From positions 53,996,907 through 54,060,906 of the forward strand of contig NC_084463.1 in the NCBI RefSeq assembly GCF_027409185.1: 64,000 nt of DNA. Reading direction: 5' to 3'. This document shows, piece after piece, positions 31,372 through 42,479 of this stretch (position 1 is its first letter; each line of letters opens with the position of its first letter). The notes beneath the pieces are model-generated. The model was not told where the DNA came from, ran no database searches, and saw nothing but the letters and a program-made list of their open reading frames with translations. The position numbers and the translations under genes were made by a program. This DNA comes from Cynocephalus volans. Lineage: Eukaryota; Chordata; Mammalia; Dermoptera; Cynocephalidae.

Positions 31372-33694
31372 CAAGCATGCCTCATTTTATTATGCCTCAC
31401 TTTATTGCACTTTCCAGATATTGCATTTTCTACAAATTGAAGGTGTGGCAACCCTGTGTTGAACAAGTCTCATTGGGACCAGTTTTTTCCCAATAGCAGG
31501 TGCCCCCTTTTGTGTCTTTCTGTCACATTTTGGTAATTCTCATAATACTTAAAACTTTATTATTATTATTATACCTTTTATGATGAGCTGTGATTAGTGA
31601 TCTTTGATGTTACTTTTGTAATGGTTTTGGGGTGTAACAAACTGAGCCGATAAAAGATGGTGAACTTGATAAATGTTGCATACATTCTGGCTGTTCCACC
31701 CTCTCCTCAGACCTGCTATTCCCTGAGACACAACTGTATTGAAATTAGGCTTATTAATAAGCATACTATGGTCTCTAAGTGTTAAAGTAAAAAACAGAGT
31801 CATACATCTCTCACTTTAAGTCAAAATCTATAAAAGATGAAGCTTAGTGAGGAATGCCTGCAAAAGCTGAGAGAAGCTGAAAGCTAGGCTTCTTGCACCA
31901 AAGTTAGCCAAATTGTGCATGCAAAATAGTTCTTGGAAAAAACTGAAAGTGCTACTCAAGTGAACACAAGTGATAAAAGAGTGAAACAGCCTTATTGCTG
32001 ATATGGAGAAAGTTTTAGTGGTCTGGATAGATTAAATCAACCACAACATTTTCTTAAGCCAAAGCTTAATCTAGAGCAAGGCCATAATTCTCTTCTGAAG
32101 GCTGAGAGAGGTGAGGAAGCCACAGAAGAAAAGTTTGAAGCTATCAAAGATTGGATCATAAGTTTTAAGGAAACTTAAACATAATATAAAACATAACAAG
32201 GTAAAGCAATACATGCTGATGTAGAAGCTGTAGCAAGTTATCCAGAAGATCTAGCTAAGATCACTGATGAAGGTGGCTCTTCTAAACACCAGGTTTTCAA
32301 TGGAGATGAAACAGCCTTATATTAGAAGAAGATTCCATCTTGGACTTTCATAGTTAGAGAGGAAAAGTCAATGCCTGGCTTCAAGAGACAGGCTGACTGT
32401 CTTGTTAGGGGCTAATGCCGCTGGTGACTTGAAGTTGAAGCCAATTCTCATTTACCACTTTAGAAATCATAGGCCCCTTAAGAAGTATGCTAAATCTGCA
32501 GTGCCTGTGCTCTACAAACAGAACAAAGCCTGAATGACAGCACATCTTGTTTACTGAATATATTAAGTCCACTGTTGAGACCGTACTGCTAAAAAATAAA
32601 AAAGATTCCTTTCAAAATATTACTGCTCACAGACAATGCTCCTGGTATCTCAAGAGCTGTGACGCAGATGTTCAAGGAGATTAATATTTTCATACCTGTT
32701 AACACAATATTCATTCTGCTCCCATTGACTGAAGAAGTCATTTCAAATTTCAAGTTTCATTATTTAAGACATACATTTCATAAGGCTGCCATGAACAGTG
32801 TTTCCTCTGATACATCTGAGCAAAGTAAATTGAAAACATTCTGGAAAGAATTCACTCTAGATATCACTAAGAACATTTGTCATTTATGGAAGAAAATAAA
32901 AATATCAATATTAAAAGACATTTGGAAGTTGATTTTGATGTCATGAATGACATTGAAGGGTTCAAGATGTCAGTGGAGAAAGTAACTGCAGATGCAGTAA
33001 AAATAGCAAAAGAACCAAGAATTAGAAATGGAACATAAAGATGTGACTAAATTGCTGCAATATCACAAAAAAAATTTTAACAGGCAAAGAGTTGCTTCTT
33101 ATGGAAGATCAGTGAAAGGGATTTCTTGAGATAGAATCTTCCTAGTAAAGATGATGTGAACATTGTTGAAATGACAACAAATATTTAGAATATTACATAA
33201 TCTTAGTTGATAAGCAGTGGCAGGGTTTGAGAGGACTGACTCCAATTTTGAAAGAGGTTCTACTGTGAGATAAATGCTATCAAACAGCATTGCATGCTAC
33301 AGAAAAAACTTACGTGAAAGGAAGAGTCAAAGTGTCAAATTTCATCATCCAGTTTTAAGAAATAGCCACAGCCACCCCAACCTTCAGCAACCACCACCCT
33401 GATCAGTCAGCACCATCGACATCCAGGCAAGACCCTCCACTGACAGAAAGATTATGACTTGCTGAAGGCTCAGATGAACATTAACATTTTTTAGCCATAA
33501 AGTGTTTTTAATTAATGTAAGTACATTTTTTAGATATAATGCTATTACACTCTTAATAGACTATAGACGAGTGTAAATAAAATTTACATGTACTGGAAAA
33601 CCAAAATAAAATCATGTGACTTGCTTTATTGTGGTATTTGTTTTAATGCACAGTGGTCTGGAACTGAACCCACACTCTCTTGGAACTATGCCTG
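31372..33694 (+). mobile_element. Tigger1 DNA transposon, nearly full length
   Basis: Inverted termini CAAGCATGCCTCATTTTATT and, at the right, GGAACTATGCCTG. It is flanked by TA on both sides (31370-31371 and 33695-33696), the mariner/pogo-type target. At 2,323 bases it is close to the usual 2.4 kb of the family. The interior follows the element from the 5' leader through the transposase to the 3' end. The TA duplication and both ends survive although the gene is dead. Confidence 0.9.
31790..33480 (+). pseudogene. Tigger1 transposase remnant (pogo/CENP-B-like DDE)
   Basis: The order is a helix-turn-helix DNA-binding part (about 31,800-32,160), then a DDE catalytic domain (about 32,260-32,950), then a tail ending near 33,480. 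The longest surviving open piece, 95 codons at 32,659-32,946, lies in the catalytic half. Earlier in it, the region around 32,635-32,645 is where the family has its second aspartate. Frameshifts and stops are frequent and the frame changes repeatedly. The protein of this family cuts and pastes DNA at TA; this copy cannot. Confidence 0.8.
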
Positions 33695-33696
33695 TA

Positions 33697-35734
33697 GTTT
33701 TGTGCTTGGTTGACCAAGAAAATATTCACGCCGTTTTCATATAAATGTTAAGAGGGTACTCATGCATAACACAAAAGGAATATATAAACTGGGGGTTGGT
33801 CAGAAGGGCAGAGAGAGTGTGCATAAGTGTCCACTTCCTCCTCTCCTTGTCCACTGCAGGGACATTTCCTGCTGAGACAAACTAAAGTTGTCAAATGAAC
33901 CCAATAGATTTTGTCCACATGGGTTTGAGCGGATGTAGGCACAGTGCTGATGGGCTGGGGTGGAGCTGCAGTGGATGACAGTGATTCTGGTGACAGGAGC
34001 TCGTGCCCAGAGCACCACACACTCCAGCCACTCAGGAAGGCCCATATGCAAAACAAAATGGACAAATCTGAGGCCCAACTGACTAGTGGTCTGACCAGAG
34101 ACATACTGTATATTTTGATGGAGTTATCCATGACTGGGAATTTGCTGCTTCTGCAGAGGGTGTCCATACAGATTGGTGTCCATGTAGAAAGATGATGTGA
34201 TGCAGCCCAGATGCAGCAAGAATACAGGGCCGGACTTCTCAGCCCACTGGGAGAAAGCAAAGTGCAGCTGAGCCACACACCGTGGATTCATGGGAGAAAG
34301 CTAGAGATGAAAACCCACTTCCTCCCTCCAGCCCCACTGGTCTGATCATCACTCTCCCACAGCTCCCTACCCTTATGGGCGCTGTGCTGCAGTGAACTGA
34401 GCCAAGATGTAGGGCTGCAAATTGCCAGGGCCATGGAGGTCCTGGAGTGGGTGACTGGGAGATGGCCTCGTACATAGAACTCTCTCTTCTATGTTTAGGT
34501 CATCACTTTCATTTCATTTTCTGATTTAGAGCTCTCTATCTGAAGTTGAAAAAATCATTTATTAAGTCTTCAACAAAGATTTGTGAGTGACTTCTTAGGT
34601 ACCATACAGTGTTTTAGGGCTTGGGACCAAATGAAACAGCAAGAACCTTGTTGTCCTTGAATACACATTCTAGTGTAGGAAACAAACAGCCCTACCCCGC
34701 AGAAAATTACAATAAAGTACAGCACATGCTAGAGAGCAGCCCATGCTCATGAGAAACCTAAAGTGAGGAGGTGGAAGGCTGGGTGTGTGGTCTGCAGCTC
34801 TGGATAAGGTAGCCAGGGAGGTCCTCGTGAAAAGGTGACATGTAATCACAGATGGAAAGGAGAAGATGCAGACTATGAGGACATCTGTGGGAAGATTTGT
34901 CCCTGCAGAGGGACCTGAGACAGGCAGGTAACTGGGGTGGAAAAGCAGGGAGGAGGCAGGTGGCCCAGGTGGGCTGAATGAGGGAGGAGGAGCAGGAGAG
35001 GAAAGGGGTGGGCAGGTTCCACAATACCTGTGGCCACAGAAAAGTTCTGTCACTTTCTGTGTGTGTAATGGGGGTCCTGGGAAAATGGGGTCGAGGCTTC
35101 ATGGAGCCCCCATCTATCCTAGTGGGGACCCCTCCCCACAGACCTCTGTTGTTTCTTCCTGACCCTGACTTGTGGAGTCTCCACCTCATCACAGGAAAGA
35201 AGGGACAAATACAGCTCATTTATTTGCACAGAAGTTCAGAAATTGCAGACATCAAAAAGAGGAAAAGTGAAAATTTTTTTCTGGCCATATTCACCCCTAG
35301 CAGAATATGCTCCTGAGCATTTAATGAGGATTTTCAAGATTAGGCAAAAGTGGAGAAAACTGTACAATGAGCTCCCACACACCCACCATTCAGCTTGTTG
35401 AATCTCTGCATTTGTTGGCTCATCTGTCCCCCCACATTAAAAGCTACAGTGAGCATGTGTTAGCCGCTTCCTGCAGACTTACCTGTAATAGTGCAGACTT
35501 GGTATAGAGCAGGTGCTCTGTAAGGTTTTACAAAATAAAAGTTTTAATACTGAATTAAGCCCGGCACAGAAACCTTCCTTGCAGTAGGGTGTGGAACCTA
35601 GTGACATCACTCAGCTAAAGACAAAGAGAAAGTAGACAGGAAAGATGCATACATGTTTATTTTATTACACACCTATTGAGGCCACCACTGTGCCAGGAAA
35701 GTCTTCCAATTTCAAGCTCCTAAACTTCACCAGC
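33697..35734. other. Unassigned DNA with long minus-strand open frames
   Basis: Two minus-strand open frames, 172 codons (33,760-34,278) and 153 codons (34,758-35,219), show no domain or signal I recognise, and both overlap open frames on other phases. The part at 34,560-34,980 (TTCTAGTGTAGGAAACAAAC, GGTAGCCAGGGAGGTCCTC) looks like an ancient mammalian-wide repeat. No clear promoter or splice signal. Confidence 0.35.
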
Positions 35735-35801
35735 AAGAGTTCTCTTCACCTTGGTGTTATCAATACCATGCTCAAACCAACTGTGTTAACTGGTCAGCCC
35801 T
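35735..35801 (-). mobile_element. tRNA-Ile SINE fragment
   Basis: CACCTTGGTGTTATCAATAC and GTTAACTGGTCAGCCC are the 5' half of the SINE on the minus strand. The other half is missing. Confidence 0.75.
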
Positions 35802-36059
35802 AGAAAAATAAAAATAAAAACCCTAGCTCCATTTTCAGTCATCAGTATAATTATCCTATAACCCAGCTTCCAGCATGAGCAATGATCAAGTCTTGGCCAA
35901 TATTGTTTCCTCTTTCTCTTTGCCCACTCCCTACCACACTCTCTACTCTTTCATTTTAAAGCATCCCAGGCATCACAGCATATCATACATAAATTTTTTC
36001 TATATCTGTAAAAGATAAGTACTCATCAGAAAAGTAATACCATTGTTACATCTAAGTAG
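35802..36059. other. Unassigned DNA left of duplication copy B
   Basis: No similarity to the sequence left of 6,160, so the left limit of the duplication falls near 36,060. Confidence 0.4.
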
Positions 36060-36859
36060 TAGCAGAGGACAGATAAGACAAAAATAAAATAAACAGCAAA
36101 CGGAATACCTAACCTGACTTTATAAATAATTAGTTTAAATGTAATTGAACTAAATATTCTACTTAAGGCAGAATCTGACAGATTTGATAGGAAAGTAAGA
36201 ACCAATGATAGGCTATCCACATATACACACTTTAAATACAAAGACACAAACAGAATGAAAGTAAAAGGTTGAAAAAATATACTAGGCAAACATTAAGTAT
36301 ATAAAGCTTAAGTGGAGATATTAGTACTAGACAAAAGAGACCAGAATAAAATGTATTACCAGAAATAAAAAGAGTACTTTCATAAAGTACCTTAAACAAG
36401 AAAAACATGACTAAAGTGGAAAATTGACAAATCCATGATTATATTTGGAGAATTAATACTACTTTCATAATAACTGATCAAACAACCAGACTAAAAAGTC
36501 AGGAAGAATAGTGATCAAATGACAAAATCTTGACCTGATATTTACGAAGTAGAATGTGGAGCACTCACCAAGACACATCATACATTTAGCTATAAAAAGT
36601 CTCAATTGTATACCAGGGACTTAAAAACCAAAACAAAACAAAAAACAAGTCCCAAGACTGGACTATTATAAAGTATGTTCTCTGACCACCAGAGAATTAA
36701 ATTAGAAACCACCAACAAAAAGATATCCAGAAAAACCTCAAATATTTGAAAATTTCATAATATACTTTGAAATAACCATGAGTTAAAGAAGTATTCACAA
36801 GGGAACTAAAATATATTTTGAACAAACATATTGTAACAATGACATTTCTGGTAGTTTAA

Positions 36860-37288
36860 AGGTGGCCACATGACCTTGTATAGTATGCTCCCACAAGGAA
36901 CTGGGCTTTGCCATTTGATTTGTTGGCCAAGGGAACATTTAAAAATGTGATGGAGACAGGTTTGAAAAGTATTGGCCACTGGTGCTTGCTTGCCTCTTGG
37001 ACACATGGTCCATAGTGTGAAGCCTTGGGCTAATCAGTTGGATATACAGGGCCTACTCAAGAGTCAGGGCAAACCACAGGACATGTGAGTGAAGCCATCT
37101 TGAACCAACCAGTCTCAGTCAAGGTACCAAGTAAGCCTATTTGTAATCGAGGCAACACCAGCACAAAAACTGCCCAGCTGAATGGACCACAAAATGCATA
37201 TCCATAGAAACTCAACCAAAACATAATGGTTGGTTTTTATAAAGCCATTAAGTTTTGGTTGTTCCTTGCACAAGAAATGCTAACTGAT
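36860..37288 (+). mobile_element. MaLR LTR, apparent hybrid of two copy A LTRs
   Basis: The left edge joins the L1 fragment at AAAGGTGGCCACA, as the LTR at 7,812 does in copy A. The right part continues into DNA that follows the LTR at 13,366 in copy A. One LTR here therefore corresponds to two LTRs about 5 kb apart in copy A. Confidence 0.65.
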
Positions 37289-38329
37289 GATGCATCTAAG
37301 GCCCCAGACTCAATATTAACAAAATACATGGGCAAGAAAGTCTTAAATTACATAATAAATAAAATCAGTAGAACTCCACAACCTCATGCAGAAGTTTGAA
37401 AATTACAATGAATGTCAATTGGGTGGACTTCAGTGAGGTTGCTGCCACTAATAGAGGCCACATGAATCATAAAAAGCAATTTTTTGCACATCAGTAAACT
37501 GTTTTACTGAAAAAAGTCTGTTTACTTTAAAAACATAAAATATAAAAAACAAAAAAACCCATAAAATATGAAAAGGATCTGTTGCTCATAAATGTTGTAC
37601 TGTATTTTAATTACATTTTTAAGACATTGGTTTAGAATAGAAGTTATATGCTGTCCAATTTTACCACTTTAAATAATGTAAAATAGACTCCTATTATTTT
37701 TCTGCAGAATTTATGATTTTCAGAAACAGGTTACTAACATTAAGTGGGAAATACTTTTGTTATTTATCTTTGAGGTCACATAATTCCCAGAAAGTGTTGG
37801 GGATAAAAAGGATAGGAATGTTTAAGGTACGGTATTTCAAAAAAATGTTTGTTCTAAGATTACTTCATGACCCCAAAAAGAGTCTCAAAAGTAAACCAGC
37901 TTTTTTTGACTTAAGTATGCAGAATGGATAACACTAGCCAGTCAGATGCATAATATATACACATCATGAGACACTGGGCCAGTCACATCTCAAATCCAGT
38001 ATTTCTCATCTTCCTAATAAGGTAGAAATACTTCGGCAAACTGTTCCTGAATTACCAGAAAAAAAACTATCAGACTAGAGGGAGCTTTAGTTTATCTCTT
38101 GATGCCAAATTAATTGAAAGGTTAGGTTTAAAAGAGCTCAGATTCAGGAAACAATTAATAAAAGGAGACTGAAGGGATGGGAGTGTTCTCAGAGCGCACT
38201 GTAGACAGATCCTCTCAAGTATGTAGGGTGTTCCTCCAACCCAGACCACACCTTCAAGCTGCCTCCAATAAGTAACATTGCCTAGGCCCTTCCTTGCCTA
38301 TTTTCTTAGTCAAGTTCACTTCTCCTGTT

Positions 38330-38765
38330 GTTTTGTGTTTTTTCCCCCAAAGGAAAAAGATTTAATATAAAGATTCAAGGTTCATATCACGATAAATGAT
38401 AAAATTTACTAAGTATCATTCTCTTGAAGAGTTCTGCTTTTGCATTTTTTCTGTATTTGCCATCTTTTCCCCTGTGCTTTTCTATTACTTTTCCCTCACC
38501 TTATCCTACCTATGGTTACATTGACAGATCTGCTTCCCACAGTATAGAAAATTTACTCCTATACAAATTAGGGTGGTTACCATTAAATTTTATTTTAATA
38601 CGTCCTTTAATGTTATCAACATCTAGGAAATATCTGTGACCTTCTTTCGCCTCAACCGCAGGTATGCTGTTAGCTGTGCATACTTCTAGGTAGAGATGTG
38701 CCTTTTACTTTCCAGTTTTACATATTGATTTGTGGACGTGCTGCTCACCTCTCCCTTTTGAAAGG
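38330..38765 (-). mobile_element. Unidentified retroposed insertion in copy B
   Basis: About 430 bases interrupt sequence that is continuous in copy A (near 14,390). The edges read TCACTTCTCCTGTT and TCACCTCTCCCTTT, an imperfect 14-base direct repeat like a LINE-mediated target duplication. The left end (TTTTGTGTTTTTTCCCCC), read on the minus strand, is an A-rich tail with ATTAAA about 20 bases upstream (on the plus strand TTTAATAT near 38,360). I recognise no gene or SINE. A fragment of a processed mRNA 3' end is the likeliest identity. Confidence 0.5.
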
Positions 38766-39299
38766 TGGTACAAACTTTCCACTATCACCCGCTTTCTGAT
38801 AGCTATTAAATGAGGTGTTTTCAACTAGATCTCGTGCACTTAAAGGAATATTAACAGTAATGGCTTGGGCTGTGCAAAGCTAGGATCTCCATGTTTTGTG
38901 ACTGTTTTGCCTCTGCTCTGAAGGCTACTGAGGGAGTTCAAGCCATAGGGGTATTATTTCAGGCGAAATTCTTATTCATAAAGTGCCAAACTTTGTTACA
39001 CCTCTTTCAAAGAAAACCAGACCCTCATCCAGTACTCCAATGTCCCTCCGAGAAGTCAATGTCCCTGGAAACTAGGTAGTGTACATACTTCAGTAAACCA
39101 GGAGCTCTAGGCAGGCTGCACGCAGTGCAGGAGGGACCGGAAACTTCACTTGCTAAAGAGACACCAAGGCATCCCACAAACAACTGCCACAGTGTAACGC
39201 TCAGTCTGCACACACCTCACTTATTTGTCTGGGAATCTGGGGACATTTCACCAGTATCATTAACATGCTTGTTTAGGACTGGCTAAAGTGATGTCCCAT

Positions 39300-39945
39300 G
39301 GGTCAGCAACAGGACCCCCCAGGGCAGGGCTGGAAGGCGCAATCCCCGCACACCTCCCGCCGCCGTCTGCAGGCCCCTCCCCCAGCCCGTCCCACAGCCA
39401 TATTGGACTCCACCACCCACTTTCCGCAGAGCCTGTGGAACCACTTTTGGACACCTGAAGCAGGGCACCTGGCCTTCTGTAGAGCACAGTCTTCTGACAG
39501 AGCAACTGTTGCAAGCACAGCTCTGCCATCCCTTGCCCAGCCCCTAACCTGCCAGGCCAATGTCACCCTCCAGACAGGGCCTGCCACTGGCATCAGGACG
39601 TCAGGCCCCTCCCACCTGAGGGCCACTCATATTTCTGCTGCACCAACTGCTGGGACACCCACCTCCTCAGTGTCCCTGAGGTCCTGAGGCTCCTCTTTCA
39701 TCCTCCTGTCCAGACCAAAGACATAGGATTTAACCACTAAACCTGAGGAAAAGCATGGAGACAGCCCTGGACCTGCACCTCCCCAGTGGAAAATGGCAGG
39801 AGTGGGTGGAGCGGCACAAGTGCAGAATCCTGGAAGAGCATTTCCTATAGTTCTGTGCTGGTGACTTCATTGAACAGCGACACCACATTTCCCAGAGGGC
39901 CAGAGTGGGTGGAGTGGCATGCCCTGAGGAATCCAGAAAAGGCTC
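39300..39945. other. Decayed partner of the CpG island, with local tandem repeat
   Basis: Aligns with 15,310-15,850 but many CpGs have become TG or CA. From about 39,793 to the P1 insertion point the copy is locally duplicated: AGTGGGTGGAGCGGCAC (39,796) and AGTGGGTGGAGTGGCAT (39,904) each start a unit of about 108 bases, while copy A has a single unit. The second unit is cut by P1 and continues in the inverted spacer. Confidence 0.65.
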
Positions 39946-40320
39946 CAATGGATTTTGGATGTGACTGGCGCCATTGTGCACACAATAAGCATAAAATAGC
40001 TGCCAGCCTCGTCTTCCACTTTGGCACCAAGCCTCTCCCCACTTTCCTTTACGAGCAGCCTCCTGACTTAAACAGAAACAACTTTCTGGCTTCCACATGG
40101 GTGCAGTTCTCCTCCCAGTTACATCAACCTAATGGTCCCTGCCCCCTGTACATTTCACCCCCAACAGGTAATATAAACTCTTGCAATCCCATTGTTGCTG
40201 CTGCCCTCCATTTTCAGGGCAGCCCTGAGCTGCCACCCCCCACTTTCAGCACAGCCTGGGAGATCCTTTTCGTTTAATAAAGCTTGAATGTTACCTGGCA
40301 TCTCAGCTCACTTTCTTTCA
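39946..40320 (+). repeat. P1 5' LTR, subtype alpha
   Basis: 375 bases, ending CTCACTTTCTTTCA. It has AATAAAGC at 40,276-40,283 and TAATATAAACTC (40,169-40,180) as a TATA-like box. The diagnostic phrase CCCATTGTTGCTG (40,188-40,200) is shared with the P2 3' LTR and missing from the other two LTRs. The first bases read CAATGG where the 3' LTRs start TG. It is preceded by GGCTC. Confidence 0.85.
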
Positions 40321-40323
40321 TTA

Positions 40324-40341
40324 TGGTGCCAAAACATGGGA
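40324..40341 (+). other. P1 primer-binding site, tRNA-Phe-like
   Basis: TGGTGCCAAAACATGGGA, three bases after the LTR. The 18 bases fit the 3' end of mammalian tRNA-Phe with a few mismatches, one of them the CpG-to-CA change seen also in P2. Confidence 0.6.
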
Positions 40342-40739
40342 AGGGTCTTGGCTGGACCATTGTATGATCCCCTCTCTTGGGTTGATTGGCTGCCTCCTGG
40401 CTGCTCTTCTCAGACCTGCCAAAACCAGGTGCCTGTGGGACTCTGTACATTTGCTGTTTCAGACCCACACATCCAACATCGGCCTCAATTCAGGGTGAGT
40501 CAGTGGGTCTGTCCTGCCTGCTTCTATGAGTTCCCCCAACTACTCTCTATGACTCCCGTCTCTATGAAGCCCAGGGGCCTGGCCAAGGGAACTTTTCTTG
40601 TGCCCCCAGCTATTGGAGGATGCTCCATTAGCTGGTCAGTGGCTTCTCACTTGAAACAAAGATGCACACCAATGACGACGCTCCTTGGCAGCATTCTTCT
40701 CCCACCAGGAGTGCCCATTCCTTTTCCAACCCTCTAACT

Positions 40740-41960
40740 GGGATCCTCACAATCCAAACCTAAACATCTCATTTTCTATTGTATTCTACACTCTACACCT
40801 CTGGGCTATCTCCTAGACAACCTCTCAGCCTCCAGAGAGACATTAAAACTCAAATGCCTCCTTACAATGGATCCCAGTGGCCACGAGATGGCACTCTTGA
40901 TTTAGACACTCACTGGAACGGCAAAAGCTGTGGAGATTCCTTGTTCAGGCCTTCTCCTATCTCTGAACATGTACTTCTCTCTGTCAAAACTATCCTATGC
41001 CTCAAATTCTCCTAGCTCATGTTCAGGATCCTCTCCTCCCGGACTTGGGTCAATCCTCTGATCTGTCAGACTACTCTGCTACCTGTACAGGCCACCTTGA
41101 CTACCTCTGTATGCTCCAAATTCTTCACCAGCCCCTCCACATTTCCCTCTCTTCCCTCTACCTGGTCTTGAGATGCTCATCCTCAGCCACTCAACCCGTC
41201 CCCTTCTCCCCCTTCATCAGGTAACAACCCAACCTCAGCTCCAGCTTTTCATAACCCTTCCATGAAGTGGCTGGAATGGAGGAATTGTCCGAGTTCATGT
41301 CCCCTTTCCTCTTTTGGACCATTCCCAACTCAAAAAAGGATGAGGATCCTTCCAGACATATCTGTCCCTTGAAGACAGGGAGCAGGTCTGGATGGCAGCT
41401 CAAGTACATGCTCAAAATAATAGGTGGCCTGTGGGAGCCATTGAGGTTTCTTGCATGGACCCAAATGGGAAATACCAGGCTGGTGATGGAGATTGGGTTC
41501 TCCAGAATAACATGATCACACACCTACTTCACAGCCTCCAAAGGACTACTAAGAAGTCAGTCAATTATGACAAGCTTAGAGAAATCACACAGAGATCCAC
41601 TGAAAATCCCAATGAGTTCCTAACCCACCTCTCGGAGGCTTTACGTAAATACACACGTATAGACCCAAACTCCCCTGCAGGCATGGCCCTCTTACTCTCA
41701 TTTCATTACCTAAACAGACTCTAATATTTGAAAAAACTATAAAAGAGATGAGGCCAAATACCAGCTCCTGGCTAATACCATCCATGGCTCACATACTCCA
41801 AAACTGGCTGCCTTAAGAGGCAAACCACCCAGGAACTGGTTCAAATGTGGTCAACTGGGCCACAAGGCATGAGCATGTCCCAATCCACAGCTCCTTCTGG
41901 GGCCCTATCCTCAGTGCAAATGGCCAGATCACTGGGGGATTGACTGTGCCACTCACCAGA
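40740..41960 (+). pseudogene. gag: P1 gag remnant (matrix, capsid, zinc knuckles)
   Basis: A matrix-like piece lies around 40,860-41,015 (WPRDGTLDLDT, the conserved WP-x-GTF type motif of gamma matrix). The capsid part is open at 41,392-41,724, with the C-terminal capsid pattern REITQRSTENPNEFLTHL and an FxxxLxxAL helix. Two damaged zinc knuckles follow at about 41,845-41,955, the first with its leading Cys changed to Phe and an internal stop. Several frameshifts separate the parts. Gag of this family forms the virus particle. Nearly the same region exists in P2 (53,150-52,200). Confidence 0.75.
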
Positions 41961-42079
41961 GAGGGAGTGGCCCAGTCCCCAACCCACAGCCTTTGGCTTT
42001 ACAGCCAGCCCTATTGGAACTTCTCACCTTTGCCAAGGAGGAGGACTGACAAGGCCCAGGGCCTGAGACCCCTGTGGAG

Positions 42080-42240
42080 ATCATCATTAATGACGTCAGG
42101 GTAACTCTCCTCATGACAGGTAAGCCAATGTCTTTTGTAAGCAATACAGGGGCCATTTACTCTACTCTTCCTGATTATGCAGGACCAACAACCCCATCCT
42201 CTATCACAATAGTAGTGGTCATGGGATCAGAATACTGACC
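42080..42240 (+). pseudogene. pro: P1 protease remnant, catalytic Asp lost
   Basis: A short aspartic-protease segment. The active-site triplet plus alanine reads NTGA: the codon at 42,143-42,145 is AAT (Asn) in place of the catalytic Asp that P2 still has (51,931-51,933). The frame ends soon after. The family's enzyme cuts Gag and Pol; this copy would be inactive even if translated. Confidence 0.7.
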
Positions 42241-42479
42241 ATGGATCATTCAACCCCTTTCCTACACCCTACATCACATCCAATTCACACACAAATTTTT
42301 AATAAAACCTCAAAGCCCAGCCCCCTTACTGGGATAAGACATTCTTTTCAAATTCAAAGCCACTCTTACCCTAATCACTTTAACTCCAGCTACAATACCC
42401 CTGTTACAGGCTGCCCCAGGCCTGGCCCCTGGGACTTCCACCTTCCCCTCCCCCTTGGACAAGGTTAATATCTAGTATG

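Larger units (their letters stand above)
36060..39945 (+). repeat. Segmental duplication, copy B, main block
   Basis: Partner of 6,160-15,850. Contents in order: L1 fragment (36,060-36,850), MaLR LTR (36,860-37,288), non-repeat DNA (37,300-39,270) with a 430-base insertion (38,330-38,765), then a GC-rich block (39,285-39,945). It ends at the 5' LTR of provirus P1. The continuation is found on the far side of P1 in reverse orientation (46,498-46,170). Confidence 0.85.

Noticed and set aside
33760..34278. 172-codon minus-strand open frame
   Set aside because: Cys/Ser/Trp-rich composition without domain, promoter or splice evidence; overlapping open frames in other phases.
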